DNA of 64,000 nt, taken from NCBI GenBank assembly GCA_040221175.1, contig JAVJVK010000004.1:1100268-1164267 (forward strand), given 5' to 3'. Shown here one piece after another: positions 8,986-17,445 of the stretch; the stretch's first letter is position 1, and every line of letters starts with the position of its first letter. The notes beneath the pieces were generated by a model. That model searched no databases. It was not told the DNA's origin and worked only from the letters and a program-made list of their open reading frames with translations. This stretch comes from Phycisphaerales bacterium. Its GTDB lineage: Bacteria; Planctomycetota; Phycisphaerae; Phycisphaerales; UBA1924. The translations under genes and the position numbers were made by a program.

Positions 8986-10017
8986 TCAGCCGCCGCAGGC
9001 CGACGCGTCCATGGCGAGGGTGAAGTTCACGCAGTTCTCGAACTCGACGCCGCCCGAATCATCGAGCACGTCTCCGACAACTCCCGGACACGTCGACAGA
9101 TCGAGGCACTTGTAGCCCAGGGCCAACGCGACCAGCAGGCCGATTCCGATGCAGACGAACAAGAAGCCCGCGGCGAGCGTGAGGGGCAGAATGAGCAGAC
9201 AGATGAGTGCCATGCACACGATGATGACCACGCCGGTGCTGGTGAGCGTGATTGGCTCGATGATGCCAAGAGGAGCTTGGGGCGAGTTTCCCAGGTGTTG
9301 CTTCAGAACTTTGGCAAGCTCGTCGGACGACTTATCAGCGAATTCCTTGAACATGGTCGCCGCGGGCCCGAAGACTTGGAAGCTGACCTTCGCATGCCCG
9401 CTCTCCATACGCTTCTTGAGCTCGCGGAACAGCTTTTCGGGGTCGTTGGCGTAGACGTTCGTGTCTCCGATCCGTGCAATGGGATCGCCCGAGAACACGC
9501 TGACGATCCCGTCGACCACCGCCATCGAAAAGTTGTTGGCTTCGCCGACGAGACGGACGAGCGGGTTGTCGTCGGCCGACGAATCGTCCTCCGAATCGCC
9601 CCGCTCGGCTCTACGGCCTTCTCCGCGTCCGTCGCGTCCCCGCGATGCCGCCGGCGCCCAGGGCAAGACCATCGGCACCGGTGCGCTGCTGATGAAGGGC
9701 ACGATGTCCTGCGTCTTGGCCCCCTCGCTCACCCGGGCCTTCATGACCAGGATGTCGCCCAGGTCGTAGTTCGACTCGGTCACGGTGCCGGGGAATCCGG
9801 ACTCCCACGGCAGGAGCTGCCGCTCGGTCTTGATCTTCTTCTGCCAGTCGATGGACTGCCCCGAGAAGTTGCCATCATCGTCGGTGACGCCCGAGAAGAT
9901 GAGCTGGTCCTTGATCTTTCCGTTGACCTGGTCCATGTCGAAGATCTTGACGTCGACGTTCCTGGCCGGCTGGCCGTTGGCATAGATGACGCGGCCCTGG
10001 ATGTTCAGCGTTGGCAT
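8986..10017 (-). CDS. Membrane protein with N-terminal transthyretin-like domain, unknown function
   Basis: 343 residues, start at 10017 after AGAAGGAG. Residues 1-90 look like a beta-sandwich regulatory/transthyretin-like domain (MPTLNIQGRVIYANGQPARN, DDDGNFSG), with no signal peptide before it. A charged, low-complexity linker (RGRDGRGEGRRAERGDSEDD) follows, then a mixed region with GIVSVFSGDPIARIGDTNVY, then one long hydrophobic block (about residues 255-305, STGVVIIVCMALICLLIL and LFVCIGIGLLVALALGY) that probably forms two membrane helices. I do not recognise the family. The absence of an N-terminal export signal suggests the sandwich domain stays cytosolic. Confidence 0.65.
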   Translation of the reverse strand: MPTLNIQGRVIYANGQPARNVDVKIFDMDQVNGKIKDQLIFSGVTDDDGNFSGQSIDWQKKIKTERQLLPWESGFPGTVTESNYDLGDILVMKARVSEGAKTQDIVPFISSAPVPMVLPWAPAASRGRDGRGEGRRAERGDSEDDSSADDNPLVRLVGEANNFSMAVVDGIVSVFSGDPIARIGDTNVYANDPEKLFRELKKRMESGHAKVSFQVFGPAATMFKEFADKSSDELAKVLKQHLGNSPQAPLGIIEPITLTSTGVVIIVCMALICLLILPLTLAAGFLFVCIGIGLLVALALGYKCLDLSTCPGVVGDVLDDSGGVEFENCVNFTLAMDASACGG

Positions 10018-10303
10018 GCCTGCTCCTTCTTCGTTTCCCTCCTCGCAACGCTGCGTGTGTTGGCTCAATATACCAACAAACGCGGCCGCCCCGCCCGCAT
10101 TTTCGTCGGCGACGACGCGTGCCCGATGGCCGCCCGAAGGGTCTCAACCCCAAAGCCATGGACTGACAACTGGTTACGGAAGCATGGCGCGCCCCGCCCC
10201 TATGGAAAATCCCATCCGTCGCTTGTACGCAACCCCGAGCGTGCCACAGGAAGCGCCTCGCCAGAGAGTCGATGCGCAATTCTTGCGCTTCGCGATGTAA
10301 GAT

Positions 10304-10328
10304 CGGGGCTCAGGGGCTCTGAGGGCGG
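10304..10328 (+). repeat. 25-nt direct repeat, copy 2
   Basis: Second copy of the element at 8857-8881, with one mismatch. It lies 13 bp before the 21-bp tandem array. The stretch 10018-10303 to its left holds no gene that I can support. Confidence 0.7.
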
Positions 10329-10341
10329 TTCAAGACCGTTC

Positions 10342-10572
10342 CGGGGATGCCGGGGAACGCTTTGGGGATGCCGGACGAGGCTCCGGGGATGCCGGACGAG
10401 GCTCCGGGGATGCCGGGGAGCGTTCCGGGGAGGTCGGACGAGGCGTCGGGGATGCCGGGAAAGGTCCCGGGAATGCCGGCCGGGGCGTCGGGGATGTCGG
10501 GGAGCGTCTCGGGGAGGTCGGGCAGCGCTCCGGGGATGTCGGACGAGGCTTTGGGAGCATCGAGGCGTCGCC
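10342..10572 (+). repeat. Tandem array of ten 21-bp units plus one degenerate unit
   Basis: Units start at 10342 and recur every 21 bp. The consensus begins CGGGGATGCCGG and continues with a more variable purine-rich half (units 2, 3 and 10 read GACGAGGCT there). Units 2 and 3 are identical apart from the first base; unit 11 (10552-10572) is degenerate. Because 21 is a multiple of three, open frames exist on both strands. On the minus strand the unit reads as heptads such as GIPGASS and follows in frame after the stop codon of the HEPN-like gene. I treat it as a minisatellite, not as a proven coding region. Confidence 0.85.
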
Positions 10573-10663
10573 GGGATCTCAGGCTGGGCTCCGGAAAGGC
10601 TGGGAGCATGAACGGGGAATTGCAGTCAGCGCCAGGGAAGGTCAACTGACAGTGCCTCGGCAT

Positions 10664-12175
10664 CTACTCAAACTGACAGATAGCCTTATAAAGCTGATTG
10701 GGCTTCGGCATCGTGAATACATCCAAACCTTGCTCTTTTCGGCTGTGAATGCTCGAAGACTGAGGACGACTAGCACCCGTCTTTTCTTTGACCACTGTAT
10801 CGTAATCGGGATTTTTTCTCATGTCCCGAAACACAGGCCATGCCCAGAACGACTCCTTGGGAAACCACGACGTGAATGAGACGTCCGACAGAGCGCTCAC
10901 AAACAAACTATAATCACCTTGCAATGCATAAGCACACACCGCGAAGTTCTGATGCAGGGCAGCCCATTCATACCGACCTAATGCCTCCAAAGCCTCATCG
11001 CGTTTCCCATCCCAGAGATACGCCTGCGCCAAATTAATGGTAGATGACATGTTGAGACGCTCGATGTGTTCAAATACCTTGAACTTCGTCACATACTCGT
11101 AGATAAGTTGCGAGGCTCTATACTGGCCGAGCTCAATACACTTAAAACCAGCACGAAAGAGCAAATGATCCCACGGACTGGCTTGGCCGCGTACCGGCCC
11201 ATGTGACTTGCCTGCCATACGTCGACAAACACGATCAGCAAGTATCCAACCCAGGGCATATGTCACGCACCATGCGTGCCGCAGGTACGCATGGTCAGGC
11301 GTCAAATCCTGTCCGAGAGAAACCGGAAAGTGGTTATTTGGAAGCGAAAGCCTCGCTCGCTTCTGGAGGTACTCTGGTACTGCAATGCCGCCAGCATGAA
11401 CTACGGCGTGCCGGCGAAGTACCACTTCTTTAAACTCAGGAATAAAACTAGCGAATTTCTCGACTTCTACATTTGCTGCATTTCTTAGAAGGGCCAGCTG
11501 ATCTTTAGTGCTGTCGCGCATGTGCTCATCAACGTACTTCAAGATCGCGAATTCAATGGCCTGATCGTAATTCTTCAGGCCAGCCAGATCCTTGAGCGGA
11601 ATCCGGTAGTCTCGTGGAAGCGCGTCGGGCTCCTGCGCGATCGCGGCAACAATGATATCGGCAACCATGCGTTCGAAAGCGTTGACCTGGTTCTGCAGTA
11701 CTCCAGTATGCAGTATTTCAAGTGGGTCGGTGGTGCCGCCAACACGCTCCGCCAGATCACTCGCTTCCTGCGCGGTCTGAATCAATCGAATACGCTTATT
11801 GAGAACGTTGCCTTTGTTGCTCTTCATCTGCACATTAATATAGGTATTTATTGGTTTGTCACTAGACTCTGTGTCTTGATCCGCCTGCGTTCTCAAGGCC
11901 TCGAGAAGCGACTTCGTTAACTGAACGTCTAGAGCAATCGACGCCTGGCGCCCGACGGACGCAGCGTACTTCCACAGCGAGGCCATTCTCCTATCAAAGT
12001 CGATAACGTGGCCAAGTGCCGCCGAGGCCGCGCTGTGGTGCGTCGAAGTTTGCTGACCATCAGTTGTGGCGGATGCTTCGGTGATGCCTTCGCTCGCGCC
12101 GTCAAATGACAACTCAAGCCAAGCCAACTTCCAGCGTTCTGTCTGACTGCCCTCATCTGAGAGGTTGGTTGACAC
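10664..12175 (-). CDS. HEPN-like domain protein of foreign base composition, unknown function
   Basis: 503 residues from a GTG at 12175. This start is preferred to a further upstream GTG (12223) because GGAG lies seven bases before it. The middle contains EFKEVVLRRHAVVHAGG: an Arg-x4-His motif (R255-H260) in the setting typical of HEPN domains, which are often RNases of toxin, defence or stress systems. The N-terminal half is helical; the C-terminal ~180 residues (WDHLLFRAGFKCIELGQYRA, LAQAYLWDGKRDEALEALGR) look like TPR-type helices. The gene is clearly more AT-rich than its neighbours and uses codons such as ATA, TTA and AAA, which suggests transfer. There is no signal peptide. The HEPN call is a motif-level inference. 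Confidence 0.65.
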   Translation of the reverse strand: MSTNLSDEGSQTERWKLAWLELSFDGASEGITEASATTDGQQTSTHHSAASAALGHVIDFDRRMASLWKYAASVGRQASIALDVQLTKSLLEALRTQADQDTESSDKPINTYINVQMKSNKGNVLNKRIRLIQTAQEASDLAERVGGTTDPLEILHTGVLQNQVNAFERMVADIIVAAIAQEPDALPRDYRIPLKDLAGLKNYDQAIEFAILKYVDEHMRDSTKDQLALLRNAANVEVEKFASFIPEFKEVVLRRHAVVHAGGIAVPEYLQKRARLSLPNNHFPVSLGQDLTPDHAYLRHAWCVTYALGWILADRVCRRMAGKSHGPVRGQASPWDHLLFRAGFKCIELGQYRASQLIYEYVTKFKVFEHIERLNMSSTINLAQAYLWDGKRDEALEALGRYEWAALHQNFAVCAYALQGDYSLFVSALSDVSFTSWFPKESFWAWPVFRDMRKNPDYDTVVKEKTGASRPQSSSIHSRKEQGLDVFTMPKPNQLYKAICQFE

Positions 12176-12433
12176 GCCAGATCTCCATTCGGGCTTACCA
12201 AGAGGCCTTGTCCGCTGATACACAGACTAGGCGAGGCGGACGGCGATGGGGAAAGTCCCCAGTCTTGAATTTCTGTTTCAGGCTAAAGCCGCCCCTCAAA
12301 GGTCCCGAAACTGGTTCTGGCCGGCGGGTTTCGACCGGGCACTTCGCCCGGGGCTCGGCGGCCAGGACAACGGCCCATGGGGCGCCCAAGACGGGCTCCA
12401 CCCCGGAAGGCCAGCAGATTCGGAGTATGCACC

Positions 12434-13117
12434 ATGCGTACGCATCGCTATCCGTCGCGACAGGCGGAACTCGTTGATTGGTCTCGCACCCATGCAGATA
12501 TCTGGAAGGGTGGCCAGGCCGGCGTTCCCGACATCGGGATTTCTCAGTTGATGGCCGACAATTTCGACCTCGCCGTTTCCGACGTCGAGGCGAAGCTGGC
12601 GGCCCAGGGGGCGGCGCTCAGCGCCGCTCGGGCGGCGACCGAAGACAAGGACGCCGCCCTGGACGAGATGCTGCGACAGCTCGGCAGCATCATGACCACC
12701 ATCGACGGCTACGGCCGCAACACCGACGACCCGGGCGTGTGGGTGCGGGCCCAGATTCCCGCGCCCAAGACCGGCGGCGAGCGGCCCGCGCCGCCCACGC
12801 CCGTGGTGCTGCCCACGCAGATCACCACCGACGGGTCGGTCGTCTTCAGCTTCGACGTCACCAGCGGCGGCGGAGCGCTCTACGAAGTCCAGCGGCAGAC
12901 GCTGGCCCTGGACGGCACCGAGGGGCCGTGGACGATCGTGGCGCTGATTAACGAGAAGCGCTTCGTCGACCCGGCCGTGCCCGTTGGCCTGCGCGCGGTG
13001 GACTACCGCGTGCGGGTGCGCATCAGCAACGGCCAGGCCAGCCCCTTCAGCACCAGCGCCCGGGCGAACTTCGGCAGCGCCGGGAGCCAGGGCGGGCCGC
13101 TGGCGCGGGTGGCGTGA
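12434..13117 (+). CDS. Fibronectin type III-like domain protein, unknown function
   Basis: 227 residues from an ATG that follows CGGAG by eight bases. The N-terminal ~100 residues are helical and polar (MRTHRYPSRQAELVDWSRTH, then a coiled-coil-like stretch VEAKLAAQGAALSAARAATE). The C-terminal ~100 residues form a predicted beta-sandwich with fibronectin III features (TTDGSVVFSFDVTSGG, YEVQRQTL, VDYRVRVRISNGQASPFS). There is no signal peptide or membrane helix. The helical-plus-Fn3 layout is seen in structural and phage-tail-like proteins, but nothing else here supports that. Two hairpins (13124-13156 and 13199-13231) follow. Confidence 0.65.
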   Translation: MRTHRYPSRQAELVDWSRTHADIWKGGQAGVPDIGISQLMADNFDLAVSDVEAKLAAQGAALSAARAATEDKDAALDEMLRQLGSIMTTIDGYGRNTDDPGVWVRAQIPAPKTGGERPAPPTPVVLPTQITTDGSVVFSFDVTSGGGALYEVQRQTLALDGTEGPWTIVALINEKRFVDPAVPVGLRAVDYRVRVRISNGQASPFSTSARANFGSAGSQGGPLARVA

Positions 13118-13123
13118 AGAGTT

Positions 13124-13156
13124 TCGCTTCGCGGCGGCTGAGCCGGCGCGAAGCGA
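13124..13156 (+). terminator. Hairpin directly after the Fn3-like gene
   Basis: TCGCTTCGCG (13124-13133) pairs exactly with CGCGAAGCGA (13147-13156), with four more inner pairs around a TGA loop. It begins 6 bp after the stop codon. No T-run follows, so this may be the first of two stem-loops rather than the terminator itself. Confidence 0.5.
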
Positions 13157-13198
13157 GATAGAAGCTCTGGAAGGAGCTGTAGGTTGAAGTATCTGAAG

Positions 13199-13231
13199 GG
13201 GAGGTAGGCCGGAGGGCCCGCCTCCCGTTTT
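13199..13231 (+). terminator. Rho-independent-type terminator
   Basis: GGGAGG (13199-13204) pairs with CCTCCC (13221-13226), and GGCC pairs with GGCC around a GGAG loop, with one 2x2 internal mismatch. The stem is followed by GTTTT. It is in the correct orientation for the Fn3-like gene and stands before the convergent gene ending at 13331. Confidence 0.7.
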
Positions 13232-13330
13232 CGTGCGCCGCAAGCCGGCATGCGGGCTCTCGTGCAACCGAACCCAACGCGTCGGGCGCAGCCCGCGCAC
13301 GGCCCCGCCGGCGAGGCGACAAGACGAACT

Positions 13331-14023
13331 TCAACACCCCGCGTCGAACGCGTTCTGGTAGGCAAGGAAGTCGAACAGCGTGAGTTCGCCGTCGCCGTCG
13401 AAGTCGGCCTCGGCGCTCCCGGCGTCGAAGAGGTTCTGGTAGGCGAGGAAGTCGAAGAGGGTCAGCTCGCCGTCACCGTCGATGTCCGGGCGGCAGGGCT
13501 CGCTCCCGCCCGACACCCCCACCACGCCGTACATGATGTCGTCGTCCAGGTCGAAGGTGCTGTTGTTGAAGAGCGCCAGCTCGACCTCGCCCGTGCCGGC
13601 GAGCTCCCGGCGGTAGATCGAATAGGTCCACGTGTCGTCGTCGGTGTCGAGGGTCAGGTCCTCGCCGGTGTCCTGGTAGTCGGTGGCGATCCAGCCGGGC
13701 AGGCCGGCGGCGTCGGCGTGCAGGACGTAGACCGTGGCCGGGGCCCGGACCGTCAGGCGCAGGCTGGTGTCGGCGTCGTCCTTGTCGTCCGCGTCGGTGC
13801 GCAGGAGGTCGCCGCCTGCGAGGAAGTCCGGGACGTCGCGGTAGCGGCCGTCCTCGGTGTCGAATGCGAAGGCGCCCTCGGCCATGGCGCCATCATCGAT
13901 GAAGTAATCGCCCCCCTCGAGCACGCGGACGGCCAACAGCGGGTCGGCGTGGGCGGTCGTCGCGAGGGCAGCGAGGGTCAGGGTGGCGGCGGTGAGCGGG
14001 CGATGGGTCATGCGACGCATCAT
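13331..14023 (-). CDS. Small secreted protein with C-terminal dockerin-like module
   Basis: 230 residues. The start at 14023 follows AGGAGGA; the second codon is also ATG. A signal peptide (TAATLTLAALATTAHA) is followed by a ~150-residue beta-rich domain with Asp-rich loops (ADDKDDADTSLRLTVRAP, TLDTDDDTWTYSIYRREL) that I cannot assign. The C-terminus has CRPDIDGDGELTLFDFLAYQ and ADFDGDGELTLFDFLAYQ loops and ends in FDAGC. In this copy the usual Phe of FQN is Tyr (YQN). It is divergent from the LptD-like gene. Confidence 0.75.
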   Translation of the reverse strand: MMRRMTHRPLTAATLTLAALATTAHADPLLAVRVLEGGDYFIDDGAMAEGAFAFDTEDGRYRDVPDFLAGGDLLRTDADDKDDADTSLRLTVRAPATVYVLHADAAGLPGWIATDYQDTGEDLTLDTDDDTWTYSIYRRELAGTGEVELALFNNSTFDLDDDIMYGVVGVSGGSEPCRPDIDGDGELTLFDFLAYQNLFDAGSAEADFDGDGELTLFDFLAYQNAFDAGC

Positions 14024-14205
14024 GGCGTGATCCTCCTGTTGGGGTCTGGCGACTCCACCATACCGGCGCGATCGTGGCGATCCGGCAGGGCGCGCGCCGC
14101 AGGGGAGAACCTTGGCGAACACGTCCCGGCTCTGAGGGGGTTCTCATGCGCCGGGCACGCGTGCTTCACGGGGGCGGGCCGGTGGAGCGCGGCTAGACTC
14201 GGCCG

Positions 14206-17200
14206 ATGCCCGCGCGCGCCCCGACCGAACGTACCCGCTGGACCGTCTCGCTCGGCCTGGCGTGCGCCGTGGCGCTGGGCCACCCCGCCGCGCAGGGCCA
14301 GCCGGTGGACGACCAGACCCGGGGCGTCCAGCTGGATGGGCTCCAGATCGACCCCCTGGCCATCACCGGCGAGGGCTTCGGGCCCGTACGGCTCCCCGTG
14401 GGCGGCGGCCAGGGGGCGGCGGTGCGGGCCATCGAGCTGGCCGGGCGGCGGGCGTGGACCTGGAGCGATGCGCCGCTGACGCCCGGCGTGACGCCCACGC
14501 GGCGGGTGCTGCTCGAGGGCGACGTGCGCGTGACCATCGGCACGCTCGAGCTGCGGGCCGACCGGCTGCACGGCTGGGTGCAATCGCTGGATGGCGCCGG
14601 CGGCGAGCAGTTCTACTTCCTGCTCGAAGAGGCCATCATGCCCACGAGCGCGCCCGGCGCTGGCATCGCCGGACCGCTGGTGCCCATCGAGGGCCGCCTG
14701 GCGCCCGGGGGCACGCTCGCGCTGTCGGCGATCGTGTCTCGCGAGGGAGCGCCCGGGGCCGAGGGACTGGATGCCGAAGCCCGCCGCGTGCCGCCCGCCC
14801 TGGTGCGCCGGCAGGCCCGCGCGGTGGCGGTGGCCGAGGCGGTCTTCGCCGACCGGCTGCGCGACGCGGTGGGCCTGGCGCTGCCCCGGGTGAGCGGCGA
14901 GCAATTGGCCGCCGAGGACCGGGCCCTGCGCGACGTGCTGCAGCTGGCCCGCCAGCGGCTGGGCGGCGGCCCGGTGCGCCCGCCGATCCTGCCGGGGCGC
15001 GGGCGGGTGAGCTTCTCGGCGGCGGGCATCGAGCAGGTGCGGCTGCACGAGGGAGACGGCGCCGACGGCCGCCCGCCCTACGCCGTGGTGATGCGCGGGC
15101 CGGTGACGATCCTGTTCGACGACGCGGTGGGCGGCCAGCGGGCGCAGCTGACCGCCCAGGACGCGGTGCTCTTCCACAAGGCCGACCTGGTGGGCGCGCC
15201 CCGACTGGACGCGGCCGACGTGATGGGCCTGTACCTGGAAGGCGCCGTGGTGGCCGATATCGAGCGCGTGCGCGGCGACGGCGGGCGGCAGGACGTCGAC
15301 CGCTACCGCGTGCGCTCGCCGAGGGTGTACTACGACCTGGCGGGCGACCGCGCGTTGCTGCTGGACGCGGTCTTCCGGGCCGAGCCGGCCGGCACGCCCA
15401 CGCCCATCTACCTGCGGGCGGTGGAGATCCGCCAGCGCTCGCTGGGCGAGATCGTGGCCGACGACGCGCGGATCACCACGACGGGATTCTTCCGCCCGCA
15501 CCTGGCCCTGGGCGCCAGCACGCTGACGCTGCGCATCGAGGATCGCCCGGGCGGCGAGGCGGCCGGCACGCGGATGATCGCCGATGCGCGGCACATCACG
15601 GCGCGGGCCATGGGCGTGCCGTTCCTCTACTGGCCCATCTACGTGGGCGATCCGTCGCGCATCCCGCTGCGCGACGTGGGGGTGGAGACCAGCGACCGCC
15701 ACGGCGAGGTGCTGCGGACCACCTGGGACGCCTTCGCGCTGGCGGGGGTCGAAGCGCCCGCGGGCGTGGACCTGGACCTGCTGATCGACGCGTACTTCCG
15801 GCGCGGGGCGGCGCTGGGCGGCGAGTTGCGATGGCAGGACCGCGCCGGCGGCAGCGGGAGCCTGTTCGTGTACAACCTCTTCAACGACACGGGGCGTGAC
15901 CTGCTGCCCACCGGCGCGCGCATCGACCGCGATGGCGAGAACCGGACCGTGGCGCTGCTTGAGCACCTGGGCCGGCTGGACGACAACTGGACCCTGCGGG
16001 CCGAGGGCTCGTGGTTCAGCGACGAAAACGTCGTGGCGACGTTCTTTCCGGAGATGACCTGGAGCCGGCGCGAGCCGGCCACCGGCGCCTCGCTGCAGCG
16101 CATCGACGAGCGCAGCATGCTGCTGCTGGGCATCAACGCGCAGACCAACGACTTCGTGGTGACCGACTACCAGCTGCGCGCCCGCGGCTATACGACCGAG
16201 CGCCTGCCCGAGCTGCGCTACGCCCGGCCGGGCGACGACCTGCTGCCCGACGCGGCCCCGGGGCTCTTGACCTATCGCAGCGACAGCCGCGTGGGCCAGC
16301 TGCGGCTGAGCTTCACCGAGCCCACGGCGGCCGAGCTTGGATTCCCATCGGTCTCGCGGGCCCAGGCGGCCCTGGGCATCAATCCCGGCCAGAGCCCGGG
16401 CGACCGGCTGCGGGCCCAGGGGCTGGACGAATCGGCCATCTTCCGCTTCGACACTTTGCACGAGCTGAGCGGCCAGATCGAGGCCGGCGTGCTGCGCATC
16501 CAGCCGTTCGCGACGGGGCGATTGACCGGCTACGACACCGACTTTGACGACTACGCGGCGGTGACGGGCGAGGATGCCGATGCGCTGGTCGCCCGCGGCG
16601 CCGTGGGGACGCGTCTGTCGACCCAGCTCACGCGCGTGTACAACGGCGTGGCGTCCGACGCGCTCGACCTGCACCGCCTGCGGCACGTCATCGAGCCCAA
16701 CGCGACGTTCTGGTACGGAGACTCGACCGTGGCCCAGGGGGCCATCCCCGTGTACGACGAGGACGTGGAGACCTTTGCGCAGGGGCCGGCGGTGCGCTTC
16801 GGCGTGGACCAGACCATCCAGACCATGCGCGGGTCGCTGGGCAGCTACGAGTCTGTCGACGTGCTGCGGCTGGGTACGCACCTGACCTTCGCCGGCGAGG
16901 ACCGCGTCAACGAGGATCGCACGCCGCGGTTCTTCGACGCCTATCCCGAGCGCAGCCAGTTTGGCGATGCGCTGGACGTGCAGGCCGTGTGGCGGCCGAC
17001 CGACGCGCTGGGCGTGACCGGGCAGTGGATCTATGACCTGGAGCAGGACCGCACTGCCGAGGGCGTGGCGGGTTTTTCCATCGAGCAGTGGCCCGACATG
17101 CGGCTGTTCGCCGAGCTTCGGCACCTGGGCTATAGCGACGACACGTACGTCAACGTCGGGAGCGACTACAAGCTGGGCGACCGCTACACCATCGGCGCGG

Positions 17201-17406
17201 TGGGCACGTACAACGAGAAGGCCGGGCAGTTCCAGAGCGCGACCTTCCGCGTGGGTCGGGAGATGCCCCACCTGAACCTGACGGCCCGGCTGACCTATAA
17301 CGACATCACGGGCGATACGTCCATCGGCTTCGGGCTCGAGCCCACCGGCGTCAATCCGTCGCGCGAGCGCGTCGATCGGCTGGGCGCCGCCATGCTGGGG
17401 TATTAA
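14206..17406 (+). CDS. lptD: LptD/OstA-like outer-membrane protein
   Basis: 1066 residues with a signal peptide (SLGLACAVALGHPAAQGQ). Residues ~80-460 hold OstA/LptA-like jellyroll strands (DGPLT-type elements such as VMRGPVTILFDDAVGGQRAQ and GARITTTGFFRPHLALGAST-like turns). The PFLYWPIYVGDPSRIPLRDV segment (~residue 475) is the hallmark entrance to the LptD barrel, and the remaining ~550 residues are alternating amphipathic strands ending in an aromatic GY. LptD inserts lipopolysaccharide in the outer leaflet, so this indicates a real outer membrane. It is longer than E. coli LptD (~780 aa). A lipoprotein gene follows 39 bp later, which recalls the LptD-LptE pairing, but that gene does not look like LptE by motif. 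Confidence 0.75.
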   Translation: MPARAPTERTRWTVSLGLACAVALGHPAAQGQPVDDQTRGVQLDGLQIDPLAITGEGFGPVRLPVGGGQGAAVRAIELAGRRAWTWSDAPLTPGVTPTRRVLLEGDVRVTIGTLELRADRLHGWVQSLDGAGGEQFYFLLEEAIMPTSAPGAGIAGPLVPIEGRLAPGGTLALSAIVSREGAPGAEGLDAEARRVPPALVRRQARAVAVAEAVFADRLRDAVGLALPRVSGEQLAAEDRALRDVLQLARQRLGGGPVRPPILPGRGRVSFSAAGIEQVRLHEGDGADGRPPYAVVMRGPVTILFDDAVGGQRAQLTAQDAVLFHKADLVGAPRLDAADVMGLYLEGAVVADIERVRGDGGRQDVDRYRVRSPRVYYDLAGDRALLLDAVFRAEPAGTPTPIYLRAVEIRQRSLGEIVADDARITTTGFFRPHLALGASTLTLRIEDRPGGEAAGTRMIADARHITARAMGVPFLYWPIYVGDPSRIPLRDVGVETSDRHGEVLRTTWDAFALAGVEAPAGVDLDLLIDAYFRRGAALGGELRWQDRAGGSGSLFVYNLFNDTGRDLLPTGARIDRDGENRTVALLEHLGRLDDNWTLRAEGSWFSDENVVATFFPEMTWSRREPATGASLQRIDERSMLLLGINAQTNDFVVTDYQLRARGYTTERLPELRYARPGDDLLPDAAPGLLTYRSDSRVGQLRLSFTEPTAAELGFPSVSRAQAALGINPGQSPGDRLRAQGLDESAIFRFDTLHELSGQIEAGVLRIQPFATGRLTGYDTDFDDYAAVTGEDADALVARGAVGTRLSTQLTRVYNGVASDALDLHRLRHVIEPNATFWYGDSTVAQGAIPVYDEDVETFAQGPAVRFGVDQTIQTMRGSLGSYESVDVLRLGTHLTFAGEDRVNEDRTPRFFDAYPERSQFGDALDVQAVWRPTDALGVTGQWIYDLEQDRTAEGVAGFSIEQWPDMRLFAELRHLGYSDDTYVNVGSDYKLGDRYTIGAVGTYNEKAGQFQSATFRVGREMPHLNLTARLTYNDITGDTSIGFGLEPTGVNPSRERVDRLGAAMLGY

Positions 17407-17445
17407 GTCGCCCGTTCGCGCCCCGCTCGGGCAGGAGGACCCGCG

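Noticed and set aside
10342-10572. Possible CRISPR array in the 21-bp tandem repeat
   Set aside because: There are no unique spacers between repeats; units are directly adjacent and of variable sequence, so it is a minisatellite.
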